A stretch of DNA of 64,000 nt from GH45 sp046704385 (GCA_046704385.1 JBJKSB010000112.1:1-64000), one strand, 5' to 3'; positions 16,599 through 26,311 are shown, numbered from the stretch's first letter. The notes: generated by a model from the letters alone, not told the origin. A program made the numbers and translations.

Positions 16599-17423
16599 AT
16601 GAAATACAAAAAATTAATCCTTATTTTTATTGCAACCGCAATTTCAACCTTGTCGACGACCTTATTTGCTTCCAATGATTCAGATATTTTTAAGAGACCC
16701 GAACATCAGCAGTTGGTGGTTGATAATGCAGGTATTTTTAATAATCAACAAATTGAGGCTTTAACTGCCAAATTAAATACATTTAGCCGTGAAACTTCAA
16801 CACAAATCTTGATTTATACCACCAAAGATTTAATGGGTTATGATGTTGCTGATTTTGCCCAGCGCCTGGGAGAAGGCTGGGGTGTTGGCCATGGCAAATT
16901 TGACAACGGTATTGTAATTGTTTTTAAACCCAAAACCGATGAACCCGGAAGAATCACTTTACAAACCGGCTATGGGATTGAGCCTCTGATTCCCGATGTT
17001 ACTGCCAACCGAATTATTAATCACGAAATGATTCCGGAATTCAAAAAAGGAAATATTTACGGAGGAATTAACAATGCAGTAAACACCTGTATTTCATTAA
17101 CAAAGGGCGAATTTACCGCACAACAATACGATTCAAAAACAAAAGATTCAGGTTCTGGTGCTGGTGCTTCTATTATTTTCCTTGTTTTTATGATTACTTT
17201 TTTTAGCATTTTTGGCAAATCGCGCCGCTCAAAATATTCCACTATGGGATCAAGAAGCAATTTACCCTTCTGGATTGCCCTTGGAATGCTAAGTGGAGGT
17301 TCACACCGGGGATCAGGCTGGAGCGATTTTTCATCAGGCTCGGGTAGCTTTGGTGGTGGTGGTGGCTTCGGAGGATTTGGTGGTGGAAGCTTTGGTGGCG
17401 GAGGTGCCAGCGGCAGCTGGTAA
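16599..17423 (+). CDS. Secreted/membrane TPM-domain protein with Gly-rich tail (YgcG-like)
   Basis: 274 residues: signal peptide (about 1-24, ending LFAS), TPM domain (about 35-165, with VVDNAGIFNNQQIEALTAKL and QTGYGIEPLIPD), one membrane helix (about 189-206) and a low-complexity tail of Gly-Ser-Phe repeats ending in SGSW. This is the standard YgcG layout found beside lemA. The Gly-rich tail is typical of the family and not an assembly artefact. It is the third gene of the LemA operon. Confidence 0.88.
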   Translation: MKYKKLILIFIATAISTLSTTLFASNDSDIFKRPEHQQLVVDNAGIFNNQQIEALTAKLNTFSRETSTQILIYTTKDLMGYDVADFAQRLGEGWGVGHGKFDNGIVIVFKPKTDEPGRITLQTGYGIEPLIPDVTANRIINHEMIPEFKKGNIYGGINNAVNTCISLTKGEFTAQQYDSKTKDSGSGAGASIIFLVFMITFFSIFGKSRRSKYSTMGSRSNLPFWIALGMLSGGSHRGSGWSDFSSGSGSFGGGGGFGGFGGGSFGGGGASGSW

Positions 17424-17509
17424 TTGCAATCCTATTAAATCGTCCATTTGAAGTACTAAAAAAATGCTTATTTAGGACTTTTTTTTACTTTTTACTTTTT
17501 ACTTTAAAA

Positions 17510-18052
17510 ATGCTGGTTGCAAAAGACAAAATAAAATCGAACGTTGGAGAATACTTTTTATACATGTTTCAGATTGAAGACCTGATAAGGGCTTGTAACT
17601 TAAACAAAGGTATAATCGAACATAATCTGGTTGCCCAATATAATACTGATAAAAAAACCAGCAATGAAATAAAAGAATGGTATTTTGGTCTGGCCGATAT
17701 GATGAAAGAAGAAAAAGCACAAAGCAAAGGACATTTAAGCTTTATCACTCATAAAATTGATGAGGTTTATGATTTCCATCTATACATGCTCCAACGTGGT
17801 GAATTTGCGGCTTATCAAGCATCATACCAGGGAATTTTGTCTATTTTAAATGAACTTGGCAGCAGACAAAAAGAACAGCTTAACGAAATGCATTTAATAT
17901 TAAATGGTATTTATGGAGTTTATCTGCTTAAGCTTAAAAAACAGGATATATCGGACGAAACATTAATTTCTGCCAGCAAGTTATCAAAACATTTGGCTAT
18001 GTTATCACAACTATTTCGCGATTATGAAACAGGAAAACTTAAAATTGAATAA
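17510..18052 (+). CDS. DUF4924 family protein
   Basis: A 180-residue, all-helical cytoplasmic protein matching the Bacteroidota-specific DUF4924 family (NVGEYFLYMFQIEDLIRACN at the start, then KEWYFGLADMM and ISDETLISASKLSKHLAML). The function is unknown. Its stop codon ends at 18052 and the last base of the convergent sensor-phosphatase gene is 18053, so the two coding regions abut with no spacer and no terminator between them. Confidence 0.75.
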   Translation: MLVAKDKIKSNVGEYFLYMFQIEDLIRACNLNKGIIEHNLVAQYNTDKKTSNEIKEWYFGLADMMKEEKAQSKGHLSFITHKIDEVYDFHLYMLQRGEFAAYQASYQGILSILNELGSRQKEQLNEMHLILNGIYGVYLLKLKKQDISDETLISASKLSKHLAMLSQLFRDYETGKLKIE

Positions 18053-20635
18053 TTATTCAAAATCAGAACCCTTGTGGCGTAAGCCCATAACCAACACATC
18101 ATCAACCTGTTCTGCATCACCTCTCCAATCATCAAAGGCTTTCTTTATAATTTCCTTTTGTTCCTTCATCGATAATGGATTTATTTCAAAAAGCAACTGC
18201 TTAAATCGCTTGGTAAGGAATTTCTTGCCGCTTTTGGCACTGAATTGATCAATAATTCCATCGGAGAACAGGTAAAACATATCGCCCTCAGTAAAGGGAT
18301 AGGTATGCTTGGTAAAAGTATTAAGCGTGGTACCCGATATACTACTTGTAATCGGTATTTTATCACCTTTAATTTCAATAAAATCGCCTTTACTAAACAG
18401 GTAAACAGGCCGCAATGCACTTGCAAATTCAACAGTTCCTTCGTTTTTATCTATAATTGCAATGGCAATATCCATTCCGTCACTGGTTTGTGAACGACCA
18501 TCAGATTTCAAGGCAATTTTTATTTTACGGTTTAGCTGTTTCAAAATCTCCGGCGCATCCGTTACCTCATTATATATAATAATTGAATTCAACAGATAGG
18601 TACCAATAATTGACATAAACGCACCAGGTACACCATGACCGGTGCAATCAACCGCGGCAACAAAATATTTATCTTTAATACGGTGATACCAGTAAAAGTC
18701 ACCACTAACAATATCTTTAGGTAAAAACAACACAAAACTATCCGAAAAATCACGGTGAATTTGCTTTACTTTTGGCATAATTCCAGTCTGTATCCGCTTG
18801 GCATACCTGATACTATCAGTAATCTCCACCTGCCTTTCTTCAAGTTCTTCCTTCCTTAATATAGCAAGATTCTTCTGGTGTTCTGCATCATTCTTCTGCT
18901 GATCGAGTTCATCCTCATATTGCTTTAATTTGGTAATATCCGTATCAATAGCTATCAGGTATTTTATATTATCACGATCATCCATAATGGGAGTTAGCGT
19001 TGTGTGATACCAGCACACAGTATTGTTTTCATCATTATATTTTGATTCATAGGCCACTACAGATTTTTCACGCAAACAGGTATTCAAAACATGCCTGAAG
19101 TTTTTATTAGCACTTACTTCAGTCACGCTTATCGGATCTGAATGACTGTATTCCTCAAAACTCATTCCCAACCTATGACTAAATGAGGTATTAAACCAAT
19201 CAAGGTCACCATTTGGTAAGAAAATATATATAAGGTTATCAGTTTTACTAGCTACAAGAGAAAGTTTAGCCAACTCGGCATTATTTAATTCAAGCAATTC
19301 CTTTTTAGCCCGCAACTCCTCTCGTTGATTTTGTAAGGTTTCCTTTTGTTGAATCAGCTCTTCATGTTGTGCCTTTAGTTCTTCTTTTTGCGCATTAATC
19401 TGGGAGGTTCTTTTCTCAACCATTAGTTCCAGGTTCTTATTCAGGCCCATCACCTCAATCCTGGAATTCTTGAATTTTGTCATGAAAATATAAACAATGG
19501 TAAAGAAGAATAATGTTGTAACAATAGATGAAATCTGCACATCATAAAATCCTAACCCAAACGATTCAACAACAAAAAAAGAGGTAATTAACAGTTCAAG
19601 AACCAACAACGACAACGCCAGAACATGAGGTGTAAAAAAGGGAATTTTTGTTTTGGATGACCTTATAATTCCCCAAACCGTAACTATTAGTAATAATATT
19701 ACCTGGAAACGTTGCCCAAAATAAAATACAGTGTATGATTTTACAAAAGGTTGCAATAAACTAAACAACAAGGTAAATAACAGAGCTGATTTTGTAAAAA
19801 TTGCAAGAAATTTATCTAACTTATTAATATTTAAATAATTATACTCGAACAAAAGCATAAAAAATAAAAACAAGGAAGCCAGGAATCTTCCGGCAAAAAT
19901 ATTCAGCTCCGGTGAGTTTGGCCAAATAAATTCAAATAAATAGCCATCACGCCATAAGTTTATCAAAACAATTAAAACAACAAATCCCAACATATAAACG
20001 TAGGATTTTTCCTCTTCTGATCGCCATAGATTATAGATCACAAACAGGAAAAACAGGAAGATACAATAAAATAAACCTTTGCCAAATGCATGCACCCGGA
20101 GTTTACTCATTGCCTCATGCTCAGGCATTAATGAAACGGGTAAAAACTCAGGTCGCTGCTGGGCGTTTACCTTAAAACAAATAAGCCCTGATTCTCCAGG
20201 TGGAGCGCTGATTCTAAAAAGATAATTCTTAAAAAGAACCTGGCGCTGGGTAAAAGGGTATAAAAATCCGGTATGTTGAAATACCGAATCAAACGAGTTA
20301 AAAAAAGTAATATCGTTAATCAATGGATTATTGATTGCCAATACTAAATTTTGGTCATGGCCGGTACTATTTTGAATATTAATTTTGTACCAAACACTCG
20401 GTGCATTCCGGTTAAATTTAAATGTTGCTTTTTCCGATTGAACAAATTTCCGGTCTAATTCTCCATTAGTAATTTGATCAAAGCTATAATTATCGGTGCT
20501 GTCAACCAGATAAAAAATATTCCCGCTTAGGTCGTAGGAGCCATTTTCCCCGGTTTCATTAATATAAACAATACCTTGAGAAAATAAATTTGTCCCAAAA
20601 AATATGAAAGAAAGTATCAGAAGTATTTTTCCCAT
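18053..20635 (-). CDS. 7TMR-DISM / PAS / SpoIIE-type sensor phosphatase
   Basis: An 860-residue membrane sensor. A signal peptide (1-19) precedes an extracellular 7TMR-DISMED2-like beta domain (about 30-160, with the APSVWYKINIQNSTGHDQNL pattern). Seven hydrophobic segments follow (about 180-390), then a coiled coil (about 395-465), a PAS domain (about 465-580, with YLIAIDTDITKLKQYE), a second coil, and a C-terminal PP2C/SpoIIE phosphatase (about 620-855). The phosphatase motifs include SGDFYWYH, AAVDCTGHGVPGAFMS and YLFSDGIIDQF, which supply the metal-binding Asp residues. Such proteins usually dephosphorylate an anti-sigma antagonist in partner-switching pathways; no STAS or anti-sigma kinase gene is adjacent. 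The ligand is unknown. Confidence 0.9.
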   Translation of the reverse strand: MGKILLILSFIFFGTNLFSQGIVYINETGENGSYDLSGNIFYLVDSTDNYSFDQITNGELDRKFVQSEKATFKFNRNAPSVWYKINIQNSTGHDQNLVLAINNPLINDITFFNSFDSVFQHTGFLYPFTQRQVLFKNYLFRISAPPGESGLICFKVNAQQRPEFLPVSLMPEHEAMSKLRVHAFGKGLFYCIFLFFLFVIYNLWRSEEEKSYVYMLGFVVLIVLINLWRDGYLFEFIWPNSPELNIFAGRFLASLFLFFMLLFEYNYLNINKLDKFLAIFTKSALLFTLLFSLLQPFVKSYTVFYFGQRFQVILLLIVTVWGIIRSSKTKIPFFTPHVLALSLLVLELLITSFFVVESFGLGFYDVQISSIVTTLFFFTIVYIFMTKFKNSRIEVMGLNKNLELMVEKRTSQINAQKEELKAQHEELIQQKETLQNQREELRAKKELLELNNAELAKLSLVASKTDNLIYIFLPNGDLDWFNTSFSHRLGMSFEEYSHSDPISVTEVSANKNFRHVLNTCLREKSVVAYESKYNDENNTVCWYHTTLTPIMDDRDNIKYLIAIDTDITKLKQYEDELDQQKNDAEHQKNLAILRKEELEERQVEITDSIRYAKRIQTGIMPKVKQIHRDFSDSFVLFLPKDIVSGDFYWYHRIKDKYFVAAVDCTGHGVPGAFMSIIGTYLLNSIIIYNEVTDAPEILKQLNRKIKIALKSDGRSQTSDGMDIAIAIIDKNEGTVEFASALRPVYLFSKGDFIEIKGDKIPITSSISGTTLNTFTKHTYPFTEGDMFYLFSDGIIDQFSAKSGKKFLTKRFKQLLFEINPLSMKEQKEIIKKAFDDWRGDAEQVDDVLVMGLRHKGSDFE

Positions 20636-20730
20636 AAACTACACTTGGGGTTTCCTGTATTTTACCATAAAAATATAAACATTTTTTTATCAATAATATC
20701 ATAAAGGGTTTAAATATGGGGTAAAAAAAA

Positions 20731-20766
20731 ATGAGATGTGTCATTTTTTAAAAGATACACCTCATT
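20731..20766 (-). terminator. Intrinsic terminator after dsbD
   Basis: A 12-bp stem (ATGAGATGTGTC / GATACACCTCAT with one A-C mismatch and one G-U pair), followed on the minus strand by a U-tract read from 20722-20730. It lies 23 nt beyond the dsbD stop. Confidence 0.85.
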
Positions 20767-20788
20767 TTCTTTTAGTTATAGCAATTTA

Positions 20789-22819
20789 TCATTGTTCTCT
20801 ATTCTTGAATTCTTCAAGACCTTTATTTAAAAAATCAACAAAATTACTGATATTTAAATCATAAGCTTTAGGCTGAATCAATAAATCTCCATTAGTATCT
20901 AACAGGCAATAATATGGTTGGGCATTAGTACCAAAACGCGAGATTTGCATATCTGCATTCTGTTTGCCCAGAGTTTTAATCATTTTTCCGTTACTGCTGG
21001 ACCGATGCCATTCATTTTCAGGTAGTTTAATAACTTTATCGTCAACATAGAGTGCAACTACAACGTAATCAGTTCTTAACATCTTAAGTACCTGTGGGTC
21101 CTTCCAAACCACCGATTCCATCTCACGGCAATTCACACAACCATGTCCGGTAAAATCAACAAATACAGGTTTATGTTGTGCTTTAGCACAGGCCAGTGCC
21201 TGATTGTAGTCAAAATAACCTTTAATTCCATGTGGCAGATGAAGATCCTCAGCATACCTTGGTTCTTCACATGTGGTTGCATTGTCATTGGTTTTCACAA
21301 CGGTTTGATTTGAACCATATAAATCAAAACCCATTTCAACGTTATCGCGGACAATACGCTCCATATCAAAATCCAGCGTAGTTTGAGGAGGCAGATAACC
21401 TGCAAGTGCCTTCAGCGGAGCACCCCACATTCCCGGAATTAAATACACTACAAATGAAAAAACAATAATGGACAGTGCCAGTCGCGGAACTGAAATGAAT
21501 TTTAAATCGCTATCGTGCACAAACTTTAACTTGCCCAGCAAATAAAAGCCCAATAAGGTAAAAGTCACAATCCAGACAGCCAGGTAAACTTCGCGATCTA
21601 AAATTCCCCAGTGATAAGTTTGATCGGCTACGCTCAGGAATTTCAGACCAAGTGCAATCTCAATAAACCCCAACACAACTTTAACGGAGTTTAGCCATCC
21701 ACCCGATTTAGGAAGCTTTGATAACCACGATGGAAAAAAAGCAAACAGTGTAAATGGCAGTGCAAAAGCAATTGAAAATGCAAGTATGGTTACAATGGGT
21801 TCCCAAATTTCCCCCTGAGTCGACTTAACAATTATAGTTCCCACAATGGGTCCGGTACATGAAAATGATACCAGCACCAATGTCATAGCCATAAAAAAGG
21901 CTCCCAGAATACCTCCCTTGTCTACCTTGGCATCGGCTTTATTTACTATACTGCTGGGTAAAACTATTTCAAAAGCCCCAAAAAAGGAGGCAGCAAATAT
22001 CATAAAAATCAGGAAGAAAATAATATTAGGTAACCAGTGCGTACTTAACCAGTTAAATATATCAGCAGTAATAGACTCTCCTCCAACAAAGTAGGTTATT
22101 CCAATCAACAATGCAATTGGAAGTGTATAAAGCAAAACTATAGATAATCCATAAGTGGTGGCCATTACTTTTCCCTTGGCCCTGTTTTCACTTCCTTTCA
22201 TAAAAAATGAAACGGTCATGGGAACCATGGGGAAAACACAAGGTGTCAACAAAGCTGCAAATCCCCATAAGATTGCCCCTAATATCACAGCCCAGATTGA
22301 TCCTGACTTTTCTGCGTTATTTCCTGCATCGATAATCTTTGGAGTTTCCCCTTTCAATTTAAACTCAAAATCTTTATCCAGCTTGACACACTGCTGATCG
22401 TTACAGCTCATGTAATCAATATTTCCGCCAACATAGGCATTGTCGCCGGTAATTTTGACTTTTTGCGTAAAAACTGCTTCATTTTCAAACCATCGGCTAA
22501 CGGCTCCTGCAAGCTCCTCATAAGCCTCGTGAACTTCCGATAATTCTTTAACTGTATCAATTAATTCGGCCCCAACAATACTGTCAAATACAAATGTTGT
22601 AGGTAGTGAAAAATTACCTTCGGGAAGCCATTGTGTATACAAATGCCAGTGATCATCAATATGAGCTTTAAAAGTTAACTCAACCTCCGTAGCTGACAAT
22701 TTTTTTGTACTAAAATCCCAGGTTACCGGTTGCATCATTTGAGCAAAAGTTATTTTGATCAGCAATGTCAAGATAAACATGGCTCCCAGGCGGCGAATAA
22801 AAAATCCTGATTTTCTCAT
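20789..22819 (-). CDS. dsbD: Thiol:disulfide interchange protein DsbD
   Basis: Transfers electrons from cytoplasmic thioredoxin across the inner membrane to periplasmic thiol proteins. The 676 residues contain a signal peptide, an N-terminal DsbD-alpha domain (about 30-155, with MSCNDQQCVKL holding its Cys pair), a central eight-helix domain (about 170-470) with the paired cysteines in LTPCVFPMVPMTVS and VSFSCTGPIVGT, and a C-terminal thioredoxin domain with GHGCVNCREM (CxxC). All six expected cysteines are present, so the relay looks functional. It is monocistronic with a terminator downstream. Confidence 0.95.
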   Translation of the reverse strand: MRKSGFFIRRLGAMFILTLLIKITFAQMMQPVTWDFSTKKLSATEVELTFKAHIDDHWHLYTQWLPEGNFSLPTTFVFDSIVGAELIDTVKELSEVHEAYEELAGAVSRWFENEAVFTQKVKITGDNAYVGGNIDYMSCNDQQCVKLDKDFEFKLKGETPKIIDAGNNAEKSGSIWAVILGAILWGFAALLTPCVFPMVPMTVSFFMKGSENRAKGKVMATTYGLSIVLLYTLPIALLIGITYFVGGESITADIFNWLSTHWLPNIIFFLIFMIFAASFFGAFEIVLPSSIVNKADAKVDKGGILGAFFMAMTLVLVSFSCTGPIVGTIIVKSTQGEIWEPIVTILAFSIAFALPFTLFAFFPSWLSKLPKSGGWLNSVKVVLGFIEIALGLKFLSVADQTYHWGILDREVYLAVWIVTFTLLGFYLLGKLKFVHDSDLKFISVPRLALSIIVFSFVVYLIPGMWGAPLKALAGYLPPQTTLDFDMERIVRDNVEMGFDLYGSNQTVVKTNDNATTCEEPRYAEDLHLPHGIKGYFDYNQALACAKAQHKPVFVDFTGHGCVNCREMESVVWKDPQVLKMLRTDYVVVALYVDDKVIKLPENEWHRSSSNGKMIKTLGKQNADMQISRFGTNAQPYYCLLDTNGDLLIQPKAYDLNISNFVDFLNKGLEEFKNREQ

Positions 22820-22973
22820 CCTATGATTTTTTTAATGTCTAAAATTGTTTCCAAATTTAATGATGCAACACCAAAAAGAAAATTATCCAATTACAAATAT
22901 GCAATTATGCAGATGTTTTTGAACATTACAAAATGAAGAAATACGGATGTAATAATACTACAATTATTTGCTA

Positions 22974-24521
22974 TTAAATAAAAATCCTCTCTCCTTTATT
23001 ATCATGAAAATGATACTCAAGGAAGGCATTTGAACTGGATGCCTTGATTTTTAGGCGAAGTAAATATTTCAGATGCCATCTGAACGCGATGGAAAAAATT
23101 CCCTTAGTCAGGTATGCAGCTATATATGGATGAAGTTTGAGCGTAATTTTCTTATAGCGGTATTTCTTTAAAGTCCACCGCACATGATTTTCGAGCTCGT
23201 CAACAAATAAAATGCTTGGAGGTACTTCGCCCGAACCATTGCATGAAGGACAACGCTCCACCGTTTGAACCGACATTTCAGGCCGCACACGTTGTCGCGT
23301 AATTTGCATTAAACCAAACTTACTTAATGGAAGAATATGATGTTTGGCACGATCGGAACTCATAAACTCTTTCATTTTTTCGAAGAGTTTTTGCTTGTTG
23401 TCCGAATCATGCATATCAATAAAGTCGATAACAATTATACCTCCCATATCGCGCAAGCGTAACTGCCGTGCAATTTCATGTGCTGCAACCAGGTTAACAT
23501 CGATGGCATTCTCTTCCTGGTTGCTTTCCGATTGCGATCTGTTTCCCGAGTTTACATCAATAACATGCAAAGCCTCGGTATGCTCAATAACCAGGTAAGC
23601 TCCTTTTTGGATGGCTACGGTTTTTCCAAAAAGTGCCTTAATTTGCTTTTCGAGCCCGAAATGTTCAAAAATAGGCTGGTTTTTGCCATAAAGTTTTAGT
23701 ATTTTTTCCTTTTCAGGGGCGACCATTTTAACATATTCCCGTGTTTCCTCAAAAAGTTTTTTATCGTTTATGTGAACACTATTGAATTCACTATTGAGCA
23801 TATCACGCAATATGGCGGTGGTACGGTTAAGTTCGCCCAGAATTAATTTTGGAGGTTTGTTTTTCAGGTTAACAAAGGCCCCCTCCCATTTTTGCACCAG
23901 TTCGCGTAATTCTGAATCCAGATCGGCAACCCGTTTGGTTTCGGCAACCGTACGAACTATTACCCCGTAATTTTTTGGTTTTATACTTTGGATCAGTTTA
24001 CGTAGTCTGTCACGTTCACCCGGGTCCTGTATTTTCTGTGATATGGAAATTTTATCAGAAAAAGGTATTAAAACCAGGTTACGACCGGCAATAGAAATTT
24101 CAGAGGCTAGCCTGGGACCCTTGGTAGATATGGGTTCCTTGGCTACCTGAACTATTATTGGATGTCCTTCGGTAAGTACCTGTTGAATTTTACCGTTTTT
24201 ATCAATATCCTGTTCCAATTGAAACTTCGACAAAGGAAGATACTTTTGCCGTGAATCAATGGCCATTTTCAGATATTTGTTGAGTGACCGAAACTGATGA
24301 CCTAAATCAAGATAATGAAGAAAGGCATCTTTTTCGTATCCAACATCAATAAAGGCGGCATTAAGGCCGGGCATTATTTTTTTAACCCTGCCTAAATAAA
24401 TATCACCAACTGTAAAATTAGTGCTATTTTTTTCTTTATTTAATTCTACTAAGTTCTTATCTTCTAAAAGTGCAATTACAACTTCCGAAGAAGATGAGTT
24501 AATCACAAGTTCCTTGCTCAC
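22974..24521 (-). CDS. rng: Ribonuclease G/E family endoribonuclease
   Basis: Endonuclease for rRNA maturation and mRNA decay. The 515 residues are close to RNase G in length, with no C-terminal degradosome scaffold. The S1 domain is near the N terminus (VGDIYLGRVKKIMPGLNAAF). The catalytic DNase I-like subdomain has the Mg-binding Asp residues in HVIDVNSGN and IIVIDFIDM, and the zinc-link cysteines lie in RCPSCNGSGEV. It is encoded upstream of nothing obvious on its strand and follows HU and the bS22-like gene on the same strand after a terminator. Confidence 0.94.
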   Translation of the reverse strand: MSKELVINSSSSEVVIALLEDKNLVELNKEKNSTNFTVGDIYLGRVKKIMPGLNAAFIDVGYEKDAFLHYLDLGHQFRSLNKYLKMAIDSRQKYLPLSKFQLEQDIDKNGKIQQVLTEGHPIIVQVAKEPISTKGPRLASEISIAGRNLVLIPFSDKISISQKIQDPGERDRLRKLIQSIKPKNYGVIVRTVAETKRVADLDSELRELVQKWEGAFVNLKNKPPKLILGELNRTTAILRDMLNSEFNSVHINDKKLFEETREYVKMVAPEKEKILKLYGKNQPIFEHFGLEKQIKALFGKTVAIQKGAYLVIEHTEALHVIDVNSGNRSQSESNQEENAIDVNLVAAHEIARQLRLRDMGGIIVIDFIDMHDSDNKQKLFEKMKEFMSSDRAKHHILPLSKFGLMQITRQRVRPEMSVQTVERCPSCNGSGEVPPSILFVDELENHVRWTLKKYRYKKITLKLHPYIAAYLTKGIFSIAFRWHLKYLLRLKIKASSSNAFLEYHFHDNKGERIFI

Positions 24522-24588
24522 AATTCAATCACTTTAGTTTTGAAGATACAGAGAATACTTGTACTTCGAGTATGAGTACGTAAAAAAT

Positions 24589-24622
24589 AATAAACCTAAA
24601 GAGTAGTCTCTAAAGGTTTATT
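24589..24622 (-). terminator. Intrinsic terminator after the bS22-like gene
   Basis: An AATAAACCT / AGGTTTATT stem with an inner AGAG / CTCT pairing. On the minus strand it is followed by ATTTTTTAC. It separates the HU/bS22-like transcript from rng. Confidence 0.75.
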
Positions 24623-24651
24623 AAAATCTTTCTATAAAAAGAATGAATTAA

Positions 24652-24744
24652 TTATTTCTTCTTTTTATGTCTGTTTTTGCGAAGGCGTTTTTTACGCTTA
24701 TGCGTGGCCATCTTATGTCTTTTCCGCTTCTTTCCGCTTGGCAT
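24652..24744 (-). CDS. bS22-like small ribosomal protein (AURKAIP1/COX24 domain)
   Basis: A 30-residue, extremely basic protein that begins MPSGKKRKRHKMATHKRKKR and ends in a Lys-rich tail. This is the short AURKAIP1/COX24-type protein seen throughout Bacteroidota; the related mycobacterial protein is ribosomal protein bS22, the counterpart of mitochondrial mS38. It lies 21 nt after the HU gene on the same strand, so the two are probably co-transcribed, and a terminator follows. It is easily missed because of its size. Confidence 0.85.
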   Translation of the reverse strand: MPSGKKRKRHKMATHKRKKRLRKNRHKKKK

Positions 24745-24765
24745 ATTCGTAAATTTTAAATGATT

Positions 24766-25053
24766 TTATTTTTTAACAGTACTTTTAACCTTGTTCACAA
24801 ACGTTTTAGCTGGTTTAAACGAAGGAATAAAATGTTCAGGAATAATAATAGTAGTATTTTTTGAGATATTTCTTGCTGTTTTTTCAGCTCTCTTTTTTAC
24901 AACAAAACTACCAAATCCTCTAAGATACACATTATTACCTGTTTCTAAAGAAGATTTTATACCATCCATGAATGCCTCAACGGTTTTCTGAACAGTCACT
25001 TTCTCAATACCTGTATTTTTTGAGATTTCGTTAACAATATCTGCTTTTGTCAT
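24766..25053 (-). CDS. HU family DNA-binding protein
   Basis: A 95-residue histone-like protein that bends and compacts DNA. The typical features are MTKADIVNEISKNTGI, the VYLRGFGSFVVKKR beta region and the arm leading into IPEHFIPSFKPAKTF. It is the full length of a single HU/IHF subunit. It is transcribed divergently from mutY from overlapping control regions and is followed by the bS22-like gene. Confidence 0.95.
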   Translation of the reverse strand: MTKADIVNEISKNTGIEKVTVQKTVEAFMDGIKSSLETGNNVYLRGFGSFVVKKRAEKTARNISKNTTIIIPEHFIPSFKPAKTFVNKVKSTVKK

Positions 25054-25104
25054 TTCTAAAAACCTTTTATATCAATTATTTAATTTTTTCTTAAAAAGTG
25101 TGGG

Positions 25105-25135
25105 CAAATATAAATCTTTAATTCTGAATATGAAA
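25105..25135 (-). promoter_or_regulatory. Promoter of the HU gene
   Basis: On the minus strand TTTC (25132-25135), 19 nt, then TATATTTG (25105-25112), which is an exact -7 box. It overlaps the mutY promoter in the opposite direction. Confidence 0.5.
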
Positions 25136-25153
25136 ACAATTCCACTAATTTTG
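25123..25153 (+). promoter_or_regulatory. Promoter of mutY
   Basis: TCTG (25123-25126), 19 nt, then TAATTTTG (25146-25153): an exact -7 and 3 of 4 in the -33. It is interleaved with the HU promoter. Confidence 0.5.
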
Positions 25154-25190
25154 CTAAAATTTTTAAAATCACTAATTTACTGTGACTTAA

Positions 25191-26237
25191 ATGAATATTG
25201 GATCACTAATAATTAACTGGTACAAAAGAAATAAACGCGACTTACCCTGGCGAAACACAAATGATCCATATACTATATGGGTGTCTGAAATAATTATGCA
25301 GCAAACCCGAATCAATCAGGGTACTCCTTACTTCACTAAATTTATGGTGCAATTTCCATCGGTTTTCGATCTGGCAAAGGCCCCTGAAGAAAAGGTACTG
25401 TTGGTATGGCAGGGGCTTGGTTATTATTCGCGGGCACGTAACATGCACCAAACAGCTAAAATTATTGCCAATGATTTTCAGGGTGAATTTCCCGGAACAG
25501 CATCTGATTTGCGTAAACTTAAAGGTATTGGCGATTATACAGCCGCAGCAATCAGTTCATTTTGCTTTAATGAAAATATTCCTGCTATTGACGGAAATGT
25601 TAACCGGGTAATATCCCGCATTTTTGAAATATCAGAACCTGTAAATACATCTCATACCCTAAAACAGATTAAAGAGATAAGTAGCGCTTTGGTCGAAGGG
25701 ATTGATGCGGCAAGTTACAACCAGGGGATGATGGATTTGGGAGCCACCATATGTTTACCAAAAAACCCGAATTGCCACAATTGTCCGGTAAAAGAGGTCT
25801 GCCTGGCCTTTAAAAACAACCTGCAGAATCAATTACCGGTAAAGAACAAAATTGGAGCAATAAAATCAAGATATTTTACCTACCTTGTTTTCCTGAATAA
25901 CGATCAATTACTTATTCAAAAGCGCAATAAAAAAGATATCTGGAAAGGTTTGCATGAATTTCCCCTCATTGAAACCGAAAAAAAGACAACCTTAGCTGAA
26001 CTGGTTAGATTGAAACAATTCAAAGAACTAACCCGGTTGAAAAATATAACAACACGTAAAATTATCGAACCTCCGGCCCATAAGTTGAGCCACCAAACTT
26101 TGTATTCACAATTTATTATTTTCGATACACATTCAATGCCCCAAATTCCGGAATCAATAATTGTTAATATTAATGATATTCATGATTATGCCTTTCCAAC
26201 ATTGATTGAAAAACAGCTAAAATCTATATTTATATGA
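25191..26237 (+). CDS. mutY: A/G-specific adenine glycosylase
   Basis: Removes adenine mispaired with 8-oxoguanine. The 348 residues contain the HhH-GPD catalytic domain (DPYTIWVSEIIMQQTRI with the catalytic Glu, LKGIGDYTAAAISSF hairpin, PAIDGNVNRVISR with the catalytic Asp). The Fe-S cluster loop C-x6-C-x2-C-x5-C lies in CLPKNPNCHNCPVKEVC, and a C-terminal NUDIX-like 8-oxoG recognition domain follows (about 225-348). It starts the mutY-ssb-gldE-gldD block that is conserved in Bacteroidota. Confidence 0.96.
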   Translation: MNIGSLIINWYKRNKRDLPWRNTNDPYTIWVSEIIMQQTRINQGTPYFTKFMVQFPSVFDLAKAPEEKVLLVWQGLGYYSRARNMHQTAKIIANDFQGEFPGTASDLRKLKGIGDYTAAAISSFCFNENIPAIDGNVNRVISRIFEISEPVNTSHTLKQIKEISSALVEGIDAASYNQGMMDLGATICLPKNPNCHNCPVKEVCLAFKNNLQNQLPVKNKIGAIKSRYFTYLVFLNNDQLLIQKRNKKDIWKGLHEFPLIETEKKTTLAELVRLKQFKELTRLKNITTRKIIEPPAHKLSHQTLYSQFIIFDTHSMPQIPESIIVNINDIHDYAFPTLIEKQLKSIFI

Positions 26238-26248
26238 AAAAACATAAG

Positions 26249-26279
26249 TTTGGCTTTTTTTGAAAAGTTTGTAATTTTG
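26249..26279 (+). promoter_or_regulatory. Promoter of ssb
   Basis: TTTG (26249-26252), 19 nt, TAATTTTG (26272-26279): a perfect match to the Bacteroidota housekeeping promoter at the preferred spacing. It gives ssb its own start despite the operon-like order after mutY. Confidence 0.75.
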
Positions 26280-26311
26280 AAAACAGTATTAACCAAATTA
26301 AAAATTGTACT

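Noticed and set aside
17340..17420. DNA repeat element
   Set aside because: It codes for the Gly-rich tail typical of YgcG-type TPM proteins.
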